Notes: a model not told the origin generated them from the letters alone. Positions 54,685-63,971 are shown, numbered from the stretch's first letter. The stretch: DNA of 64,000 nt from Sinorhizobium fredii (GCF_002944405.1 NZ_CP024307.1:2748501-2812500), one strand, 5' to 3'. A program made the numbers and translations.

Positions 54685-55908
54685 ATGAACCGCGTCCTGC
54701 TTTGCCTGGGGCTGATGCTCTGCCTTGCCGGCTGCGGCGGGCGCCCGGTCGGCGTGCTTGCTCCCTCCGGCACCGCCGCCGGGGCCTCGCAGGTGGACCT
54801 GCTCGTGGCGACCACCCGCGCCCAGTCGAATGATCCTGGCATCCTCTTCACCGGCGAACGCGCCCCGGAGCTCTCGCTGACCGAAATCGTCGTCTCGATT
54901 CCCCCGGAGAAGAACCGCAAGGTCGGCCAGGTCCAATGGCCGAAGAGATTGCCAGCCGATCCGAGCCGCGATTTCTCCACCGTCAGCGTCAAACCGCTGG
55001 AGCCCGGGGCGGAGACGCAGGCCTGGCTTCACGGCCATCTGCCGAAGAGCCGACGCGTGCTGATCTTCGTCCACGGCTTCAACAACCGCTTCGAGGACGC
55101 CGTCTACCGCTACGCCCAGATCGTTCACGATTCCGGCGCCGATGTCGCGCCGGTCATCTTCACGTGGCCGTCGCGCGCCAGCATCTTCGACTATAACTAC
55201 GACAAGGAAAGCACCAACTATTCGCGCGACGCGCTGGAAGAACTGCTGCAGCGAGCCTCGAAGAACCCTTCCGTCGGCGAGATCACACTGATGGCCCACT
55301 CGATGGGGTCGTGGCTCACCGTCGAGGCGCTCCGGCAGATGGCGATCCGCGACGGCCGCGTCGCCCCCAAGATCACCGACGTCATTCTCGCCTCGCCCGA
55401 TCTCGACGTCGATGTCTTCACCAAGCAAATGCAGGCCATGGGCAAATCGCGGCCGAAATTCACCCTCTTCGTCTCCCGCGACGACCGGGCACTGACCGTT
55501 TCGCGGCGGATTTCCGGTAATATCGACCGGCTCGGGCAGATCGATCCCTCAGTGGAACCCTATCGCAGCCAGCTAGAGCGGGCGGGCATCACGGTGCTCG
55601 ACCTGACGGCCCTCAAGGGCGGCGACCGCCTCAACCACGGCAAATTCGCCGAAAGTCCGGAGGTGGTGCGGCTGCTCGGCAACCGGCTGATTGCCGGCCA
55701 GACCGTGACGGATTCCGATGTCGGCCTCGGCGAACGGGTTGGCGCCGTTGCGCTCGGCACTGCCCAGACCGTCGGCAGCGCCGCAAGCGTCGCCGTCTCG
55801 ACGCCGATCATGATCTTCGATCCGCGCACCCGACAAAATTACAACGCGCAACTGCGACGCTTCGGCCAATCGGTGGAAAACACCGTTGGTTCGACCGTCG
55901 CACCGTAG
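54685..55908 (+). CDS. Alpha/beta hydrolase lipoprotein (DUF900 family)
   Basis: A 407-residue hydrolase. The N-terminus MNRVLLCLGLMLCLAGCGG is a lipoprotein signal with lipobox LAGC. The fold shows the oxyanion turn FVHGFNNRFEDAV, the nucleophile elbow MAHSMGSWL and ILASPDLD with a candidate acid. I chose the ATG at 54685, which gives a 16-residue signal; an in-frame ATG at 54634 gives a longer one. Substrate unknown; lipid or ester is likely. Confidence 0.83.
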   Translation: MNRVLLCLGLMLCLAGCGGRPVGVLAPSGTAAGASQVDLLVATTRAQSNDPGILFTGERAPELSLTEIVVSIPPEKNRKVGQVQWPKRLPADPSRDFSTVSVKPLEPGAETQAWLHGHLPKSRRVLIFVHGFNNRFEDAVYRYAQIVHDSGADVAPVIFTWPSRASIFDYNYDKESTNYSRDALEELLQRASKNPSVGEITLMAHSMGSWLTVEALRQMAIRDGRVAPKITDVILASPDLDVDVFTKQMQAMGKSRPKFTLFVSRDDRALTVSRRISGNIDRLGQIDPSVEPYRSQLERAGITVLDLTALKGGDRLNHGKFAESPEVVRLLGNRLIAGQTVTDSDVGLGERVGAVALGTAQTVGSAASVAVSTPIMIFDPRTRQNYNAQLRRFGQSVENTVGSTVAP

Positions 55909-55942
55909 GGCGAAGCGCTCCGCCAAAGCGATGGCAACGGCG

Positions 55943-56284
55943 TCAGTGAAAGGTCGACTTCGAGAAGAGATTGAGCACCAGCACGCCGGCGATGATCAGC
56001 GCCAGGCCGAGGATCGCCGCCAGGTCGAGCTTCTGGCCGAAGGTGATGTAGCCGACCGCCGAAATCAACACGATGCCGAGGCCGCTCCACAGCGCATAGG
56101 CGATCCCGACGGGAATATAGCGCAGCGTGTAGGACAGGAAGAAGAAGGCGACGGCATAGCAAACCACCATCAGCACGGTCGGCGCCAGCCGCGTGAAATG
56201 TTGCGCCGCCTGCATGGCCGAAGTGCCGAGCACTTCGAAGACAATGGCGATCACCAGGACGGTGTAGAGCATTGCGGGGTTCAC
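55943..56284 (-). CDS. SMR-family multidrug efflux protein
   Basis: A 113-residue four-helix protein of the small multidrug resistance (QacE/EmrE) family. The essential glutamate is in IVFEVLGTSAM and the conserved tryptophan in AYALWSGLGIVL. It expels cationic compounds in exchange for protons. It lies 51 bases downstream of a TetR regulator gene on the same strand, so the two are co-transcribed. Confidence 0.9.
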   Translation of the reverse strand: MNPAMLYTVLVIAIVFEVLGTSAMQAAQHFTRLAPTVLMVVCYAVAFFFLSYTLRYIPVGIAYALWSGLGIVLISAVGYITFGQKLDLAAILGLALIIAGVLVLNLFSKSTFH

Positions 56285-56335
56285 GGCACGTCTCCGATCG
56301 ATTGGTGTAAAAAAGTCAGCCCGTTCCGGGCGGCC

Positions 56336-56890
56336 TCACTGCAACGAAAGCGCCTTGAGCTTCCGGAGCAGCGCCGCCCGCGTGGATGCTTCGATGGCGT
56401 GGCTCTCTAGGAGATCCGCCAGCCAGACGCCGTCAGCGGCGAAGCGGGCAAGAAGACAATCCTGCGAGCTGTCTGTCGCGGCGAACTCGGCCGACCGTCT
56501 CTCGACCCATTCCCGCCAGCGCGCCTTCAGATGCGGCTCCGCCAGCAGAGCGATCGCCAGCACCTGCCAGTCCTTGCCTTCCTCTTCCAACGCAAAACAG
56601 ACAGTGAGATAGGCGCGGGTGAAACGTCCCCGGTCCACCGAATCATCGGCCATTGCCGCCTCGATCGCCCGGTCGAAACGAGCCACCAGTTCGTCGAACA
56701 GGCCGTCCAGCAAGGCGAGTTTGTTGGGGAAGTGGTGCAGCAGCCCACCCTTGCTGACGCCAGCCGCCTGAGACACTTTATCGAGCGTCACGGCGGCGAT
56801 CCCCTCTTCGAACGACAGCCGCGCCGCGACATCCAGCAATTGCTGGCGAACCCGCTCCGGCTGCTTCTTTCTCTGATAGGCGCTCGTCAT
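56336..56890 (-). CDS. TetR-family regulator
   Basis: A 184-residue TetR-type repressor. The helix-turn-helix is VTLDKVSQAAGVSKGGLLHHF, and the rest is helical. The ATG at 56890 fits; upstream sequence lacks coding character. A 14-base palindrome lies just upstream, so it likely represses itself and the SMR gene until a cationic compound binds. Confidence 0.88.
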   Translation of the reverse strand: MTSAYQRKKQPERVRQQLLDVAARLSFEEGIAAVTLDKVSQAAGVSKGGLLHHFPNKLALLDGLFDELVARFDRAIEAAMADDSVDRGRFTRAYLTVCFALEEEGKDWQVLAIALLAEPHLKARWREWVERRSAEFAATDSSQDCLLARFAADGVWLADLLESHAIEASTRAALLRKLKALSLQ

Positions 56891-56903
56891 GCTCCATAAA
56901 GAT

Positions 56904-56917
56904 ACCGTCTGGACGGT
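56904..56917. promoter_or_regulatory. Candidate TetR operator
   Basis: ACCGTC-TG-GACGGT, a perfect palindrome 14 bases upstream of the tetR start codon, with AT-rich flanks. Form and position match TetR self-control sites. Binding inferred. Confidence 0.6.
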
Positions 56918-57019
56918 TTTGTCAACCGAGGGGAGGCAACGCGATGAAACGCCGCAAGGTACGTGCGGATGTTGTGCGCGGGGCGGCGCCGCGATACGAA
57001 GTCGGACAAGGATACGCTC

Positions 57020-57412
57020 ATGACGGAAACGAAAACCACGACGCTCTACGAGGCGATCGGCGGCGATGCCGCGGTTCGCGCCCTGACGCGTCGGTTCTAT
57101 GCGCTGATGGACAGCCTGCCGGAGGCGGCTCGATGCCGCGCCGTGCATCCGCCGGACCTCTCCGGCAGCGAGGAAAAGTTTTACGAGTATCTGACCGGCT
57201 GGCTCGGCGGGCCGCCGATCTATGTCGAGAAGCGCGGCCATCCGATGCTGCGCCGGCGGCATTTCATCGCCGAAATCGGTCCGGCCGAACGCGACGAGTG
57301 GCTACTCTGCTTCACCCGCGCTCTCGAGGAGACCGTCCCCCACCCGCAGCTCCGCGACATCATCCTCGAGCCGATCACCCGGCTCGCCCATCACATGCAG
57401 AACAAGAAATGA
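57020..57412 (+). CDS. Group II truncated hemoglobin
   Basis: A 130-residue truncated globin. Marks are LYEAIGGDAAVRALTRRFYAL, the loop GWLGGPPIYVEKRGHPMLR, and HPMLRRRHF, which includes the likely proximal histidine. The family binds O2 or NO and is linked to redox or nitrosative stress. The ATG at 57020 has AAGGA eight bases upstream. It is followed after seven bases by the DUF423 gene. Confidence 0.88.
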   Translation: MTETKTTTLYEAIGGDAAVRALTRRFYALMDSLPEAARCRAVHPPDLSGSEEKFYEYLTGWLGGPPIYVEKRGHPMLRRRHFIAEIGPAERDEWLLCFTRALEETVPHPQLRDIILEPITRLAHHMQNKK

Positions 57413-57419
57413 ACGTCTA

Positions 57420-57788
57420 ATGCCGAACCGCGGAATGCGTGGAAGCGTGCTTTTCATCGCCGGGCTGATGGGGGTTTTCGGCGTCGCCGCCGCTGCAGCC
57501 GCCTCGCACGGTACAGATCCGCGGCTGATCGGCGGCGCCTCCGCCATGTGCCTCGCCCATGCGCCGGCACTGGTCGCGCTTCATGCCGGATGGTCGCACT
57601 TCCGGACGGCGGCGATTGCTGCGCTGTTGCTCGCGCTCGGCACAGCCCTCTTTGCCGCCGACCTCACCATGCGCCATTTCGCCGGCCACGGTCTTTTTCC
57701 AATGTCGGCGCCGCTCGGCGGCGTGACGATGATGGCCGGATGGCTCGCAGTGGCGCTCGGAGCGCTGCTGCCTCGCAAAGCCGATTAG
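57420..57788 (+). CDS. DUF423 membrane protein
   Basis: A 122-residue inner-membrane protein with four hydrophobic segments. It starts MPNRGMRGSVLFIAGLMGVF and has the family segment LFAADLTMRHFAGHGLFPM with the conserved histidine. Function unknown. It is co-oriented with and seven bases from the globin gene. Confidence 0.85.
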   Translation: MPNRGMRGSVLFIAGLMGVFGVAAAAAASHGTDPRLIGGASAMCLAHAPALVALHAGWSHFRTAAIAALLLALGTALFAADLTMRHFAGHGLFPMSAPLGGVTMMAGWLAVALGALLPRKAD

Positions 57789-57794
57789 AGACGC

Positions 57795-58109
57795 TCAGGC
57801 GCCCTCGACAACCGTATATCCTTCGAACTTCGGCGGCCCCAGATACATGGCCCGATTGTCGGCGGCATTGCGGTGCGCGGCCCGGAAGTTTTCCGATTTC
57901 GTCCAGGCGACGAAGGCGTCCCTGCTTTCCCAATTCGATTTCGAGATGAACGGCGTGTAGCCCTCTTCCGGCACGCTCTCGCCGCGCAAGAGATGGAAGT
58001 CGATGAAGCCCGGCATGTCCGAAAGGCTTGAATCCCGTGCCTTCCAGACGGCCTCGAATGCCTCTTCCTGACCGATGGCGACGTGGAAACGGTTCATGGC
58101 GACAAACAT
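57795..58109 (-). CDS. IsdG/HmuQ-like antibiotic-biosynthesis-monooxygenase protein
   Basis: A 104-residue ferredoxin-fold protein. The order AMNRF, MPGFIDFHLLRGE, YTPFISKSNWESRDAF, VAWTKSENFRAAHRN matches heme-degrading monooxygenases, including the Asn, Trp and His used to bind heme. With hmuS and hmuTU nearby, heme breakdown for iron is the likely role (inference). The ATG is at 58109. It follows the next upstream gene by four bases. Confidence 0.75.
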   Translation of the reverse strand: MFVAMNRFHVAIGQEEAFEAVWKARDSSLSDMPGFIDFHLLRGESVPEEGYTPFISKSNWESRDAFVAWTKSENFRAAHRNAADNRAMYLGPPKFEGYTVVEGA

Positions 58110-58113
58110 GGGG

Positions 58114-58389
58114 CTACCTTTCGCGTGCCTTCTTTTCCGGGACTCCGGCTTCGCTCCGCGGGAACGGCAGGATAACGGCGCTCGACGATGGTTCAAGCCC
58201 GAACGGTTCACGGGCCGGAGGGCGGGTCTGCCAGGCCGGAAATTCCGCCACATTGGGGTTGTCCTCCAGCATGCGCGAGCGGCGCGTCAGGACTTCATAG
58301 AGCTCCGGCACCAGACCATCGCCGAGCTGCGAGGCTAGCTTGTGAAGACCGATCATCATCATTTGATCGGGACGTTCGTCGTTCATCAT
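58114..58389 (-). CDS. Conserved rhizobial protein of unknown function
   Basis: A 91-residue protein: a helical N-terminal half (MMMIGLHKLASQLGDGLVPELYEVL) and a Pro-rich, charged tail. No family is recognised. It precedes the HmuQ-like gene by four bases on the same strand, with GGAG five bases before the ATG at 58389. A link to heme or iron use is only contextual. Confidence 0.55.
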   Translation of the reverse strand: MMNDERPDQMMMIGLHKLASQLGDGLVPELYEVLTRRSRMLEDNPNVAEFPAWQTRPPAREPFGLEPSSSAVILPFPRSEAGVPEKKARER

Positions 58390-58446
58390 CGATACTCCGA
58401 GTGACCGCATCAGGCTGTGAAATGCGCCGTCGCTTTCATCAAAGGT

Positions 58447-58857
58447 TCAGTTGTCGCCGCTGGCGGACAGGTCCTGAAGGGCCCGCTCCAGGCTCGATTT
58501 CGAGCCGTTGCGCAGCGGCACGAAGGCCTTGCCCCACTTCTTGCAGCCGGTCTTCACGCGCAGACACGCATCGTGGCTGATGCAGTCGATGGGGCAGAAG
58601 ACGCAGTCGACCGAGGGAAGGACCCGGTCGATGCGCGATACCGCCTCTCGTAAACCGCCGTCGTGATGGATGAGTTCCGCGCCATAGGAACTGGCGATCT
58701 CCCGCAAATGGGCGACCTGGCAATCGCGGCCGCCGACATAGAGGAAGCTCCGCCCCTCCAGCGTTGCCTTGCCGCCGTTCGGCTGCACAGCAGGCGTTTC
58801 CTCCCTCGCCTTTCCCTTGCCGCCCTTGCCTGTGTTCTGGTGCCGCTTGCCGCGCAT
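58447..58857 (-). CDS. DUF2325 family protein
   Basis: A 136-residue protein. After a basic, Gly/Lys-rich N-terminus it carries the DUF2325 core: FLYVGGRDCQVAHLREIASS, LIHHDGGLREAVSRID and VFCPIDCISHDACLRVKTGC. Conserved cysteines suggest metal or redox sensitivity. It lies next to tonB and heme genes; function unknown. Confidence 0.82.
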   Translation of the reverse strand: MRGKRHQNTGKGGKGKAREETPAVQPNGGKATLEGRSFLYVGGRDCQVAHLREIASSYGAELIHHDGGLREAVSRIDRVLPSVDCVFCPIDCISHDACLRVKTGCKKWGKAFVPLRNGSKSSLERALQDLSASGDN

Positions 58858-59051
58858 CCGTTTTCTCCGTTCTGTGGGCGACGTGCGGACCTTCCGCTGA
58901 CCGCCATCAAATATTCGTTCGGCACACCGCTCGGTTGTGCGACGGCGGCAACTTATAAAACTTGATTGTTTGAGTAAAGTATAAACATGAGTACGTAATC
59001 ATATTAAATTTCGGCCTGCCGAAGCCCTCTGCGGCGTGGTGCCCAGGGGAA

Positions 59052-59972
59052 TTATCGTTTGAATTCAACGGGGACGGTGAACTGCCAGCTGTCACGTCGG
59101 GCCGCGGCAGGAATAGCCGGAAAGGGTGCGGCGCGTCGCACGGTGTCAAGTGCAGCTTGGTCGAGAATCGGCGACCCCGTGCTTCTTGCCAGACTGACGC
59201 CGGCGAGCCCGCCACTGGAGGTGACGGTAAAGCGCACCTGCGCGACGCCGCGCAGCCCTTGGCGCTTGGCTTCGGCCGGATAGCGCATGGCCCTGTTCAG
59301 CTTGCGCTGGACCTTCCCCTTGTAGTTGTCGACTGCGGCATTGCCCGCTTCCCGGGCCACTGAACTCTGTCTCGCGCCGGTGGCCGCGCTCGCATTTGCA
59401 TTCTCCACGCCGTCCGCCTGGCCCTTGCTCTGCGAATTCGCCTGCTCCCCGCGCTCGCCGGCCTTCTTGCGCACGATTTTTTTCTTCTTCACCGGCTCCT
59501 TCTTCGGTTCCGGCTTCTCGACCTTCTCTTCGATTTTTTCCGGCTCCGGCTTCTGTTCCGGAACCACGGTTTCCACAGGCGCGACAGTGGCCGTGACCGG
59601 CGCCTCGGCGACCTCGGTCACCGGCATTTGATCTGCCGGCAGGATGACGTCCGCCTCCGTCGGCGCAATGTCGGTCGGCTGCTCGGAGACGCTCTCTGGC
59701 ATTGCCGGCGGGATCTCTTCCGCCATCTCCTCCGTCGGCTGGACCTCGCTCGGCTGCACCTCCTCGGGCGTGTCTTCGGCGGGTTCTACGACGTCCGAGA
59801 GGTCGCCGGCTTGCAGCGTCTCCTCGAAGGCGTTGCCGAGCAGCGTAACTTCGGTCGCCGCCCCGCCGGCCATCTGGAAATCGTCTTTGCTAGGCTCCAG
59901 CAGCATCGCTCCGCCGGCATGCGCCAACAGAGAGAGGCCGACCGCGCCCGTCCATTTCACGATGTGCTTCAT
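59052..59972 (-). CDS. tonB: TonB energy-transducing protein
   Basis: A 306-residue TonB. It begins with a short cytoplasmic part and one membrane helix (GAVGLSLLAHAGGAMLL), followed by a long Pro/Glu/Lys-rich periplasm-spanning region (EKVEKPEPKKEPVKKKK) and a TonB C-terminal domain (RYPAEAKRQGLRGVAQVRF ... LDQAALDTVRRA). It carries energy to outer-membrane receptors for heme and siderophores. ExbB and ExbD are not in the window. It follows the secreted protein gene by 39 bases. Confidence 0.93.
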   Translation of the reverse strand: MKHIVKWTGAVGLSLLAHAGGAMLLEPSKDDFQMAGGAATEVTLLGNAFEETLQAGDLSDVVEPAEDTPEEVQPSEVQPTEEMAEEIPPAMPESVSEQPTDIAPTEADVILPADQMPVTEVAEAPVTATVAPVETVVPEQKPEPEKIEEKVEKPEPKKEPVKKKKIVRKKAGERGEQANSQSKGQADGVENANASAATGARQSSVAREAGNAAVDNYKGKVQRKLNRAMRYPAEAKRQGLRGVAQVRFTVTSSGGLAGVSLARSTGSPILDQAALDTVRRAAPFPAIPAAARRDSWQFTVPVEFKR

Positions 59973-60011
59973 CCAAGTCTGCCTTCCAACGGCACCTCAG
60001 TGATCGGGCAA

Positions 60012-60461
60012 TCAGCCCTTGAGTTCGACTGCCGACTTCGAGCCGGTCTGGAGCCCCGTCATGCAGGCGCCCTTGTCGATGCCCTCACCGACACAGGCCG
60101 GTGCATCGTTGATCAGCAGGCTCTTCACCGCCTCGCATTTCGTCCCCGGCAGGTCGAACTGACGGACCTTCGTCTTGCCGGCAGGCAGGTCGCGAAAATC
60201 GAGAACGGCCATGCGTTCGACCAGGCCCTTCTGATCGAAGAGGACGAACTCGAACGAGACCTTGGAAAGCGATTGCTGCAGGCCGTTGCCGGCGACGAAG
60301 GTCAGCTTGCACCCCTTCTCGGAAGGCGCGACCTCGTTGAGCTCGACCGTCAGCCCGCCGACGGCCGTTGGCTCCTGTGCCACGGCCGTCCCGGCGATCG
60401 ACAGGATCATCGCTGCGGTCGAGGAAGCGAAACGGGAAAGACAGACCATCATTAACACCAC
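60012..60461 (-). CDS. Secreted protein of unknown function upstream of tonB
   Basis: A 149-residue protein with a signal peptide (MILSIAGTAVAQE). The mature part has beta-type patterns (GLTVELNEVAPSEKGCKLTF) and four cysteines, at KGCKL, TKCEA, PACVG and GACMT, probably two disulfides. No family is recognised. It is divergent from hmuP and upstream of tonB, so a role in heme or iron uptake is suggested by context only. Confidence 0.7.
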   Translation of the reverse strand: MVLMMVCLSRFASSTAAMILSIAGTAVAQEPTAVGGLTVELNEVAPSEKGCKLTFVAGNGLQQSLSKVSFEFVLFDQKGLVERMAVLDFRDLPAGKTKVRQFDLPGTKCEAVKSLLINDAPACVGEGIDKGACMTGLQTGSKSAVELKG

Positions 60462-60518
60462 CCATGCTCCGCATCCGAGCCGCCCGCCTTGAGCCAGCGA
60501 CGGAGGCGATAAACTAAA

Positions 60519-60575
60519 CTTGACTGCAAGTCTCCGGTATTGCGTCCTTAATGAAATATGAGTAATGCAGTCAAG
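60519..60575. promoter_or_regulatory. Inverted repeat in the hmuP-tonB operon intergenic region
   Basis: CTTGACTGCA at 60519-60528 and TGCAGTCAAG at 60566-60575 are perfect inverted 10-base repeats 37 bases apart; both contain a TTGAC promoter-like hexamer facing opposite ways. The spacing fits a site that controls both divergent operons, such as for RirA, Irr or HmuP. Which regulator is unknown. Confidence 0.5.
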
Positions 60576-60646
60576 ATACTAATTGGAAATGCACGAGCGA
60601 ACAGGGGACATCGACCCGCTTCCACCCTCGTGAACTGGCCGAAACT

Positions 60647-60829
60647 GTGACACCGAACGACACCGATACCCCCCTCTCCTCGCCGGCGCCGAGCGCGACC
60701 ACCCGCTCGCAGCCGATTGTGGAAAGCCACGAGCTCTTCCGCGGCGCCAGCGAGATCCTGATTTCCCATGACGGCGCGATCTACCGGATGCGGATCACCC
60801 GGCAGGGCAAGCTGATTCTGAATAAATAG
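60647..60829 (+). CDS. hmuP: Hemin uptake protein HmuP (HemP family)
   Basis: A 60-residue protein with the HemP signature FRGASEILISHDGAIYRMRI and the tail RQGKLILNK. In rhizobia HmuP activates heme receptor genes. The start is GTG at 60647 (TPNDTDTP). The hmuS start lies ten bases after its stop. First gene of hmuPSTUV. Confidence 0.88.
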   Translation: MTPNDTDTPLSSPAPSATTRSQPIVESHELFRGASEILISHDGAIYRMRITRQGKLILNK

Positions 60830-60839
60830 CGAGACAACG

Positions 60840-61898
60840 ATGATCGACAGCACGCGCCCCACTCCCTCCGAGATTCGCGCCTACCGCGCGGCGAACCCGA
60901 CGATGCGCGAGCGCGACATAGCCGCCCAGCTCGGCATTTCCGAAGCCGCCCTCGTCGCCGCGGAATGCGGCCTGACGGCAAGCCGCATCGATGCCGACGC
61001 CAATCGTTTCCTGGGCCGCGCCAGGGAGCTGGGCGAGGTCATGGCGCTCACCCGCAACGAATCCGCTGTCCACGAGAAAATCGGCATCTACGAGAACGTC
61101 AAGACAGGTCCGTCTGCGAGCCTGGTTCTCGGATCGGAAATCGATCTGCGGGTCTTCCCGTCCGCCTGGGCGCACGGCTTCGCCGTCACGAAGACCGATG
61201 CCAAGGGCGAGATCCGCCGCAGCCTGCAGTTCTTCGACAAATGGGGGAATGCGGTTCACAAGGTTCACCTGCGCCCGACGTCTGATCTTGAAGCCTATGA
61301 CTGGATCGTCGCGGACTTCCGCCTCGAAGATCAGTCGCAGCAATTTGTTGCCGAATCCGGCGCCGCGGCGGGCGACGACGCGTCCGCCACCGTCGACACC
61401 CAGGCGCTGCGTGAGCACTGGACGAAGCTGACCGACACCCATCAGTTCCACGGCATGTTGCGCAATCTGAAAATCGGCCGGCGCCAAGCCTTGCATGCAG
61501 TCGGCGACGATCTGGCCTGGCAGCTCGACGCGCGGGGCATCGAGACGATGATGCGGGGCAGTGCCGAGACCGAGCTGCCCATCATGTGCTTCGTCGGCAA
61601 TCGCGGCGTCATCCAGATCCACTCCGGCCCGGTCAAGAATATCGCCTCCATGGGCCCGTGGCTCAACGTCATGGATCCGGCCTTCCACCTGCATCTGCGC
61701 GCGGATCACATCGCCGAGCTTTGGGCGGTGCGCAAGCCGACGTCGGACGGCCATGTAACCTCGCTCGAAGCCCTCGATGCCAAGGCCGAAATGGTCATTC
61801 AGTTCTTCGGCAAGCGGAAGGAAGGCTTTGGCGAAAGACCGGAATGGCGCAGCCTGGTCGAGAACCTGCCGCGCCTCGACAGCATCGTCGCAGCCTGA
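60840..61898 (+). CDS. hmuS: Heme-handling protein HmuS
   Basis: A 352-residue HemS/HmuS protein with two tandem domains. Marks are EIRAYRAANPTMRERDIAAQ at the start and FVGNRGVIQIHSGPVKNI, with the heme ligand histidine likely in the latter. It binds imported heme in the cytoplasm and helps release iron. Length is usual. Confidence 0.94.
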   Translation: MIDSTRPTPSEIRAYRAANPTMRERDIAAQLGISEAALVAAECGLTASRIDADANRFLGRARELGEVMALTRNESAVHEKIGIYENVKTGPSASLVLGSEIDLRVFPSAWAHGFAVTKTDAKGEIRRSLQFFDKWGNAVHKVHLRPTSDLEAYDWIVADFRLEDQSQQFVAESGAAAGDDASATVDTQALREHWTKLTDTHQFHGMLRNLKIGRRQALHAVGDDLAWQLDARGIETMMRGSAETELPIMCFVGNRGVIQIHSGPVKNIASMGPWLNVMDPAFHLHLRADHIAELWAVRKPTSDGHVTSLEALDAKAEMVIQFFGKRKEGFGERPEWRSLVENLPRLDSIVAA

Positions 61899-61909
61899 GG
61901 AGACAAGGC

Positions 61910-62857
61910 ATGCACCGCTTCGACTTCCGCCGCCTTCGCCGCTGGGAATTGGCGCTCGCCGCCTTTGCGCTCTCGACACCCTTCCTGCTGCCGGCGCTCG
62001 CCCCCGTCTCCTCGTCCCTTGTGAGCCCCGCAATGGCCGAGACGGTCGAGAAGCCGGACACGTCCCGGATCGTTTCGATCGGCGGAGCGGTCACCGAGAT
62101 CATCTATGCGCTGGGCGAGGAAAACCGGCTCGTCGGCCGCGACTCGACCAGCACCTATCCAGAGGCGGCGGCGAAGCTCCCCAATGTCGGCTACATGCGG
62201 CAGCTGGCGCCGGAAGGCATAATCGCCGTCAACCCGGCGGCGATCGTCGCCATCGAAGGCAGTGGCCCGCCCGAGGCGCTTTCCGTGCTGAAGCAGGCGA
62301 ACATTCCCTTCACGACGATTGGCGAGACCTATGACGAGGCGGGCATTCTTGCCAAGATACGCGCCGTCGGCGCCTTTCTCGGCGTGCCTGACAAGGCCGA
62401 AGCGCTCGTGAAATCCGTCGAGCAGGATCTGGACGCCGCACTCGCCGACAGCGCCGCACGCCCGGAAAGCGAGCGCAAGCGGGTTCTCTTCATCCTCAGC
62501 ACCCAGGACGGCAAGATCATGGCATCGGGCACCGGCACGGCCGCAAGCGGCATCATCGAGCTTGCCGGCGCCGTCAATGCCGCCGGGAAGTTCCCCGGCT
62601 ACAAGCCACTGACCGACGAGGCGATCGTCGAGGCGAAGCCGGACGTCATTCTGATGATGGATCGGGGCGGCGCCCATGGGATGAGTGCCGACCAACTCTT
62701 CGCCCTTCCCGCCCTCAGCCTGACGCCGGCGGCGAAAAGCAAGGCACTGGTCCGCATGGATGGCTTGCATCTGCTCGGTTTCGGCCCGCGCACCGCAAGC
62801 GCGATCCGGGAACTGAACACCGCAATCTATGGAAAGAAGACCAATGCCTCGCAGTGA
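61910..62857 (+). CDS. hmuT: Heme-binding periplasmic protein HmuT
   Basis: A 315-residue cluster-A binding protein with a long signal peptide (cut near PAMAETVEK). Marks are IVSIGGAVTEIIYALGEENR and LVGRDSTSTYPEAAAKLPNV; heme ligand Tyr is probably in the latter. It starts at 61910 with GAGGAGAC upstream, 11 bases after the hmuS stop. Its end overlaps the start of hmuU. Confidence 0.93.
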   Translation: MHRFDFRRLRRWELALAAFALSTPFLLPALAPVSSSLVSPAMAETVEKPDTSRIVSIGGAVTEIIYALGEENRLVGRDSTSTYPEAAAKLPNVGYMRQLAPEGIIAVNPAAIVAIEGSGPPEALSVLKQANIPFTTIGETYDEAGILAKIRAVGAFLGVPDKAEALVKSVEQDLDAALADSAARPESERKRVLFILSTQDGKIMASGTGTAASGIIELAGAVNAAGKFPGYKPLTDEAIVEAKPDVILMMDRGGAHGMSADQLFALPALSLTPAAKSKALVRMDGLHLLGFGPRTASAIRELNTAIYGKKTNASQ

Positions 62858-63965
62858 GGCGATGGACGGCGCGCGGGGGCCTGCCTTGGCTGCAAGGATC
62901 GTGCATGCGTGGCGGAAGGGCGACCGTTCCGGTCTGGCGCGCACACTTATTGCCGCCCTCGCAGCGCTTGCCGCCGCGACCTTCGCGACCTCGATCATGA
63001 CGGGAGCCGCCGACGCTTCGCTTGGCAATGTCCTGCGATGGCTCGCCGGTGGCGCGTCCGGCGACCAGGCCCTGAGCATGCGCGATCGCATCATCATCCT
63101 CGATATCCGCCTGCCGCGCGCCGTGCTCGGCATGCTGGTCGGCGCCGCGCTCGCCGTTTCCGGCGTCGTCATGCAGGGACTGTTCCGCAATCCACTGGCC
63201 GACCCCGGTCTGGTCGGCGTGTCGTCCGGGGCGAGCCTCGGCGCCGTCCTGCTTATCGTCCTTGGCAGCACCACCTTCGGGCCGGTCTTTGCGCTCTTCG
63301 GCTTCTATGCGCTGCCGCTTGGCGCCTTTTGCGGCGGCCTTGCGACGACCATGCTCCTCTATCGCATCGCCACACGCAGCGGTCAGACCTCCGTGGCGAC
63401 GATGCTGCTTGCCGGGATTGCGCTCGGCGCACTCGCCAGCGCGGTAACGGGCGTGCTCGTCTTCGTCGCCGACGACAAGCAGCTCCGCGATCTCACCTTC
63501 TGGGGGCTTGGTTCGCTGGCCGGCGCCAATTGGACGAAAATCCTTACCGCCGGGCCGATCATCCTCCTGTCGCTCTGTGTCGTCCCCTTCCTGGCGAGAG
63601 GCCTCAACGCGATCACCCTCGGCGAGGCGGCCGCCTTCCACATGGGCGTGCCAGTGCAGCGCCTCAAGAACATCGCCATTTTGAGCGTCGCCGCGGCGAC
63701 CGGCGCATCTGTGGCGGTCAGCGGCGGTATCGGCTTTGTCGGCATCGTCGTGCCGCATCTGCTGCGGCTCGTCATCGGCCCGGATCACCGCTACCTTCTG
63801 CCAGCTTCGGCTCTGCTCGGCGGCACCATGCTGATCTTCGCCGACATGCTGGCCCGCACCATCGTTTCCCCCGCCGAACTGCCGATCGGCATCATCACCG
63901 CCTTCGTCGGGGCGCCGTTCTTCCTGTGGGTTCTGCTCCGCGGGCGCTCGAACATGGGACTTTGA
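62844..63965 (+). CDS. hmuU: Heme ABC transporter permease HmuU
   Basis: A 373-residue FecCD-family permease with about ten helices. Marks are RLPRAVLGMLVGAALAVSGV, FRNPLADPGLVGVSSGASLG and GFVGIVVPHLLRLVIGPDHR. The ATG at 62844 overlaps hmuT by 14 bases and has GGAAAGAAG upstream; ATG 62829 is an alternative start. Confidence 0.93.
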   Translation: MPRSEAMDGARGPALAARIVHAWRKGDRSGLARTLIAALAALAAATFATSIMTGAADASLGNVLRWLAGGASGDQALSMRDRIIILDIRLPRAVLGMLVGAALAVSGVVMQGLFRNPLADPGLVGVSSGASLGAVLLIVLGSTTFGPVFALFGFYALPLGAFCGGLATTMLLYRIATRSGQTSVATMLLAGIALGALASAVTGVLVFVADDKQLRDLTFWGLGSLAGANWTKILTAGPIILLSLCVVPFLARGLNAITLGEAAAFHMGVPVQRLKNIAILSVAAATGASVAVSGGIGFVGIVVPHLLRLVIGPDHRYLLPASALLGGTMLIFADMLARTIVSPAELPIGIITAFVGAPFFLWVLLRGRSNMGL

Positions 63966-63971
63966 CCTAAG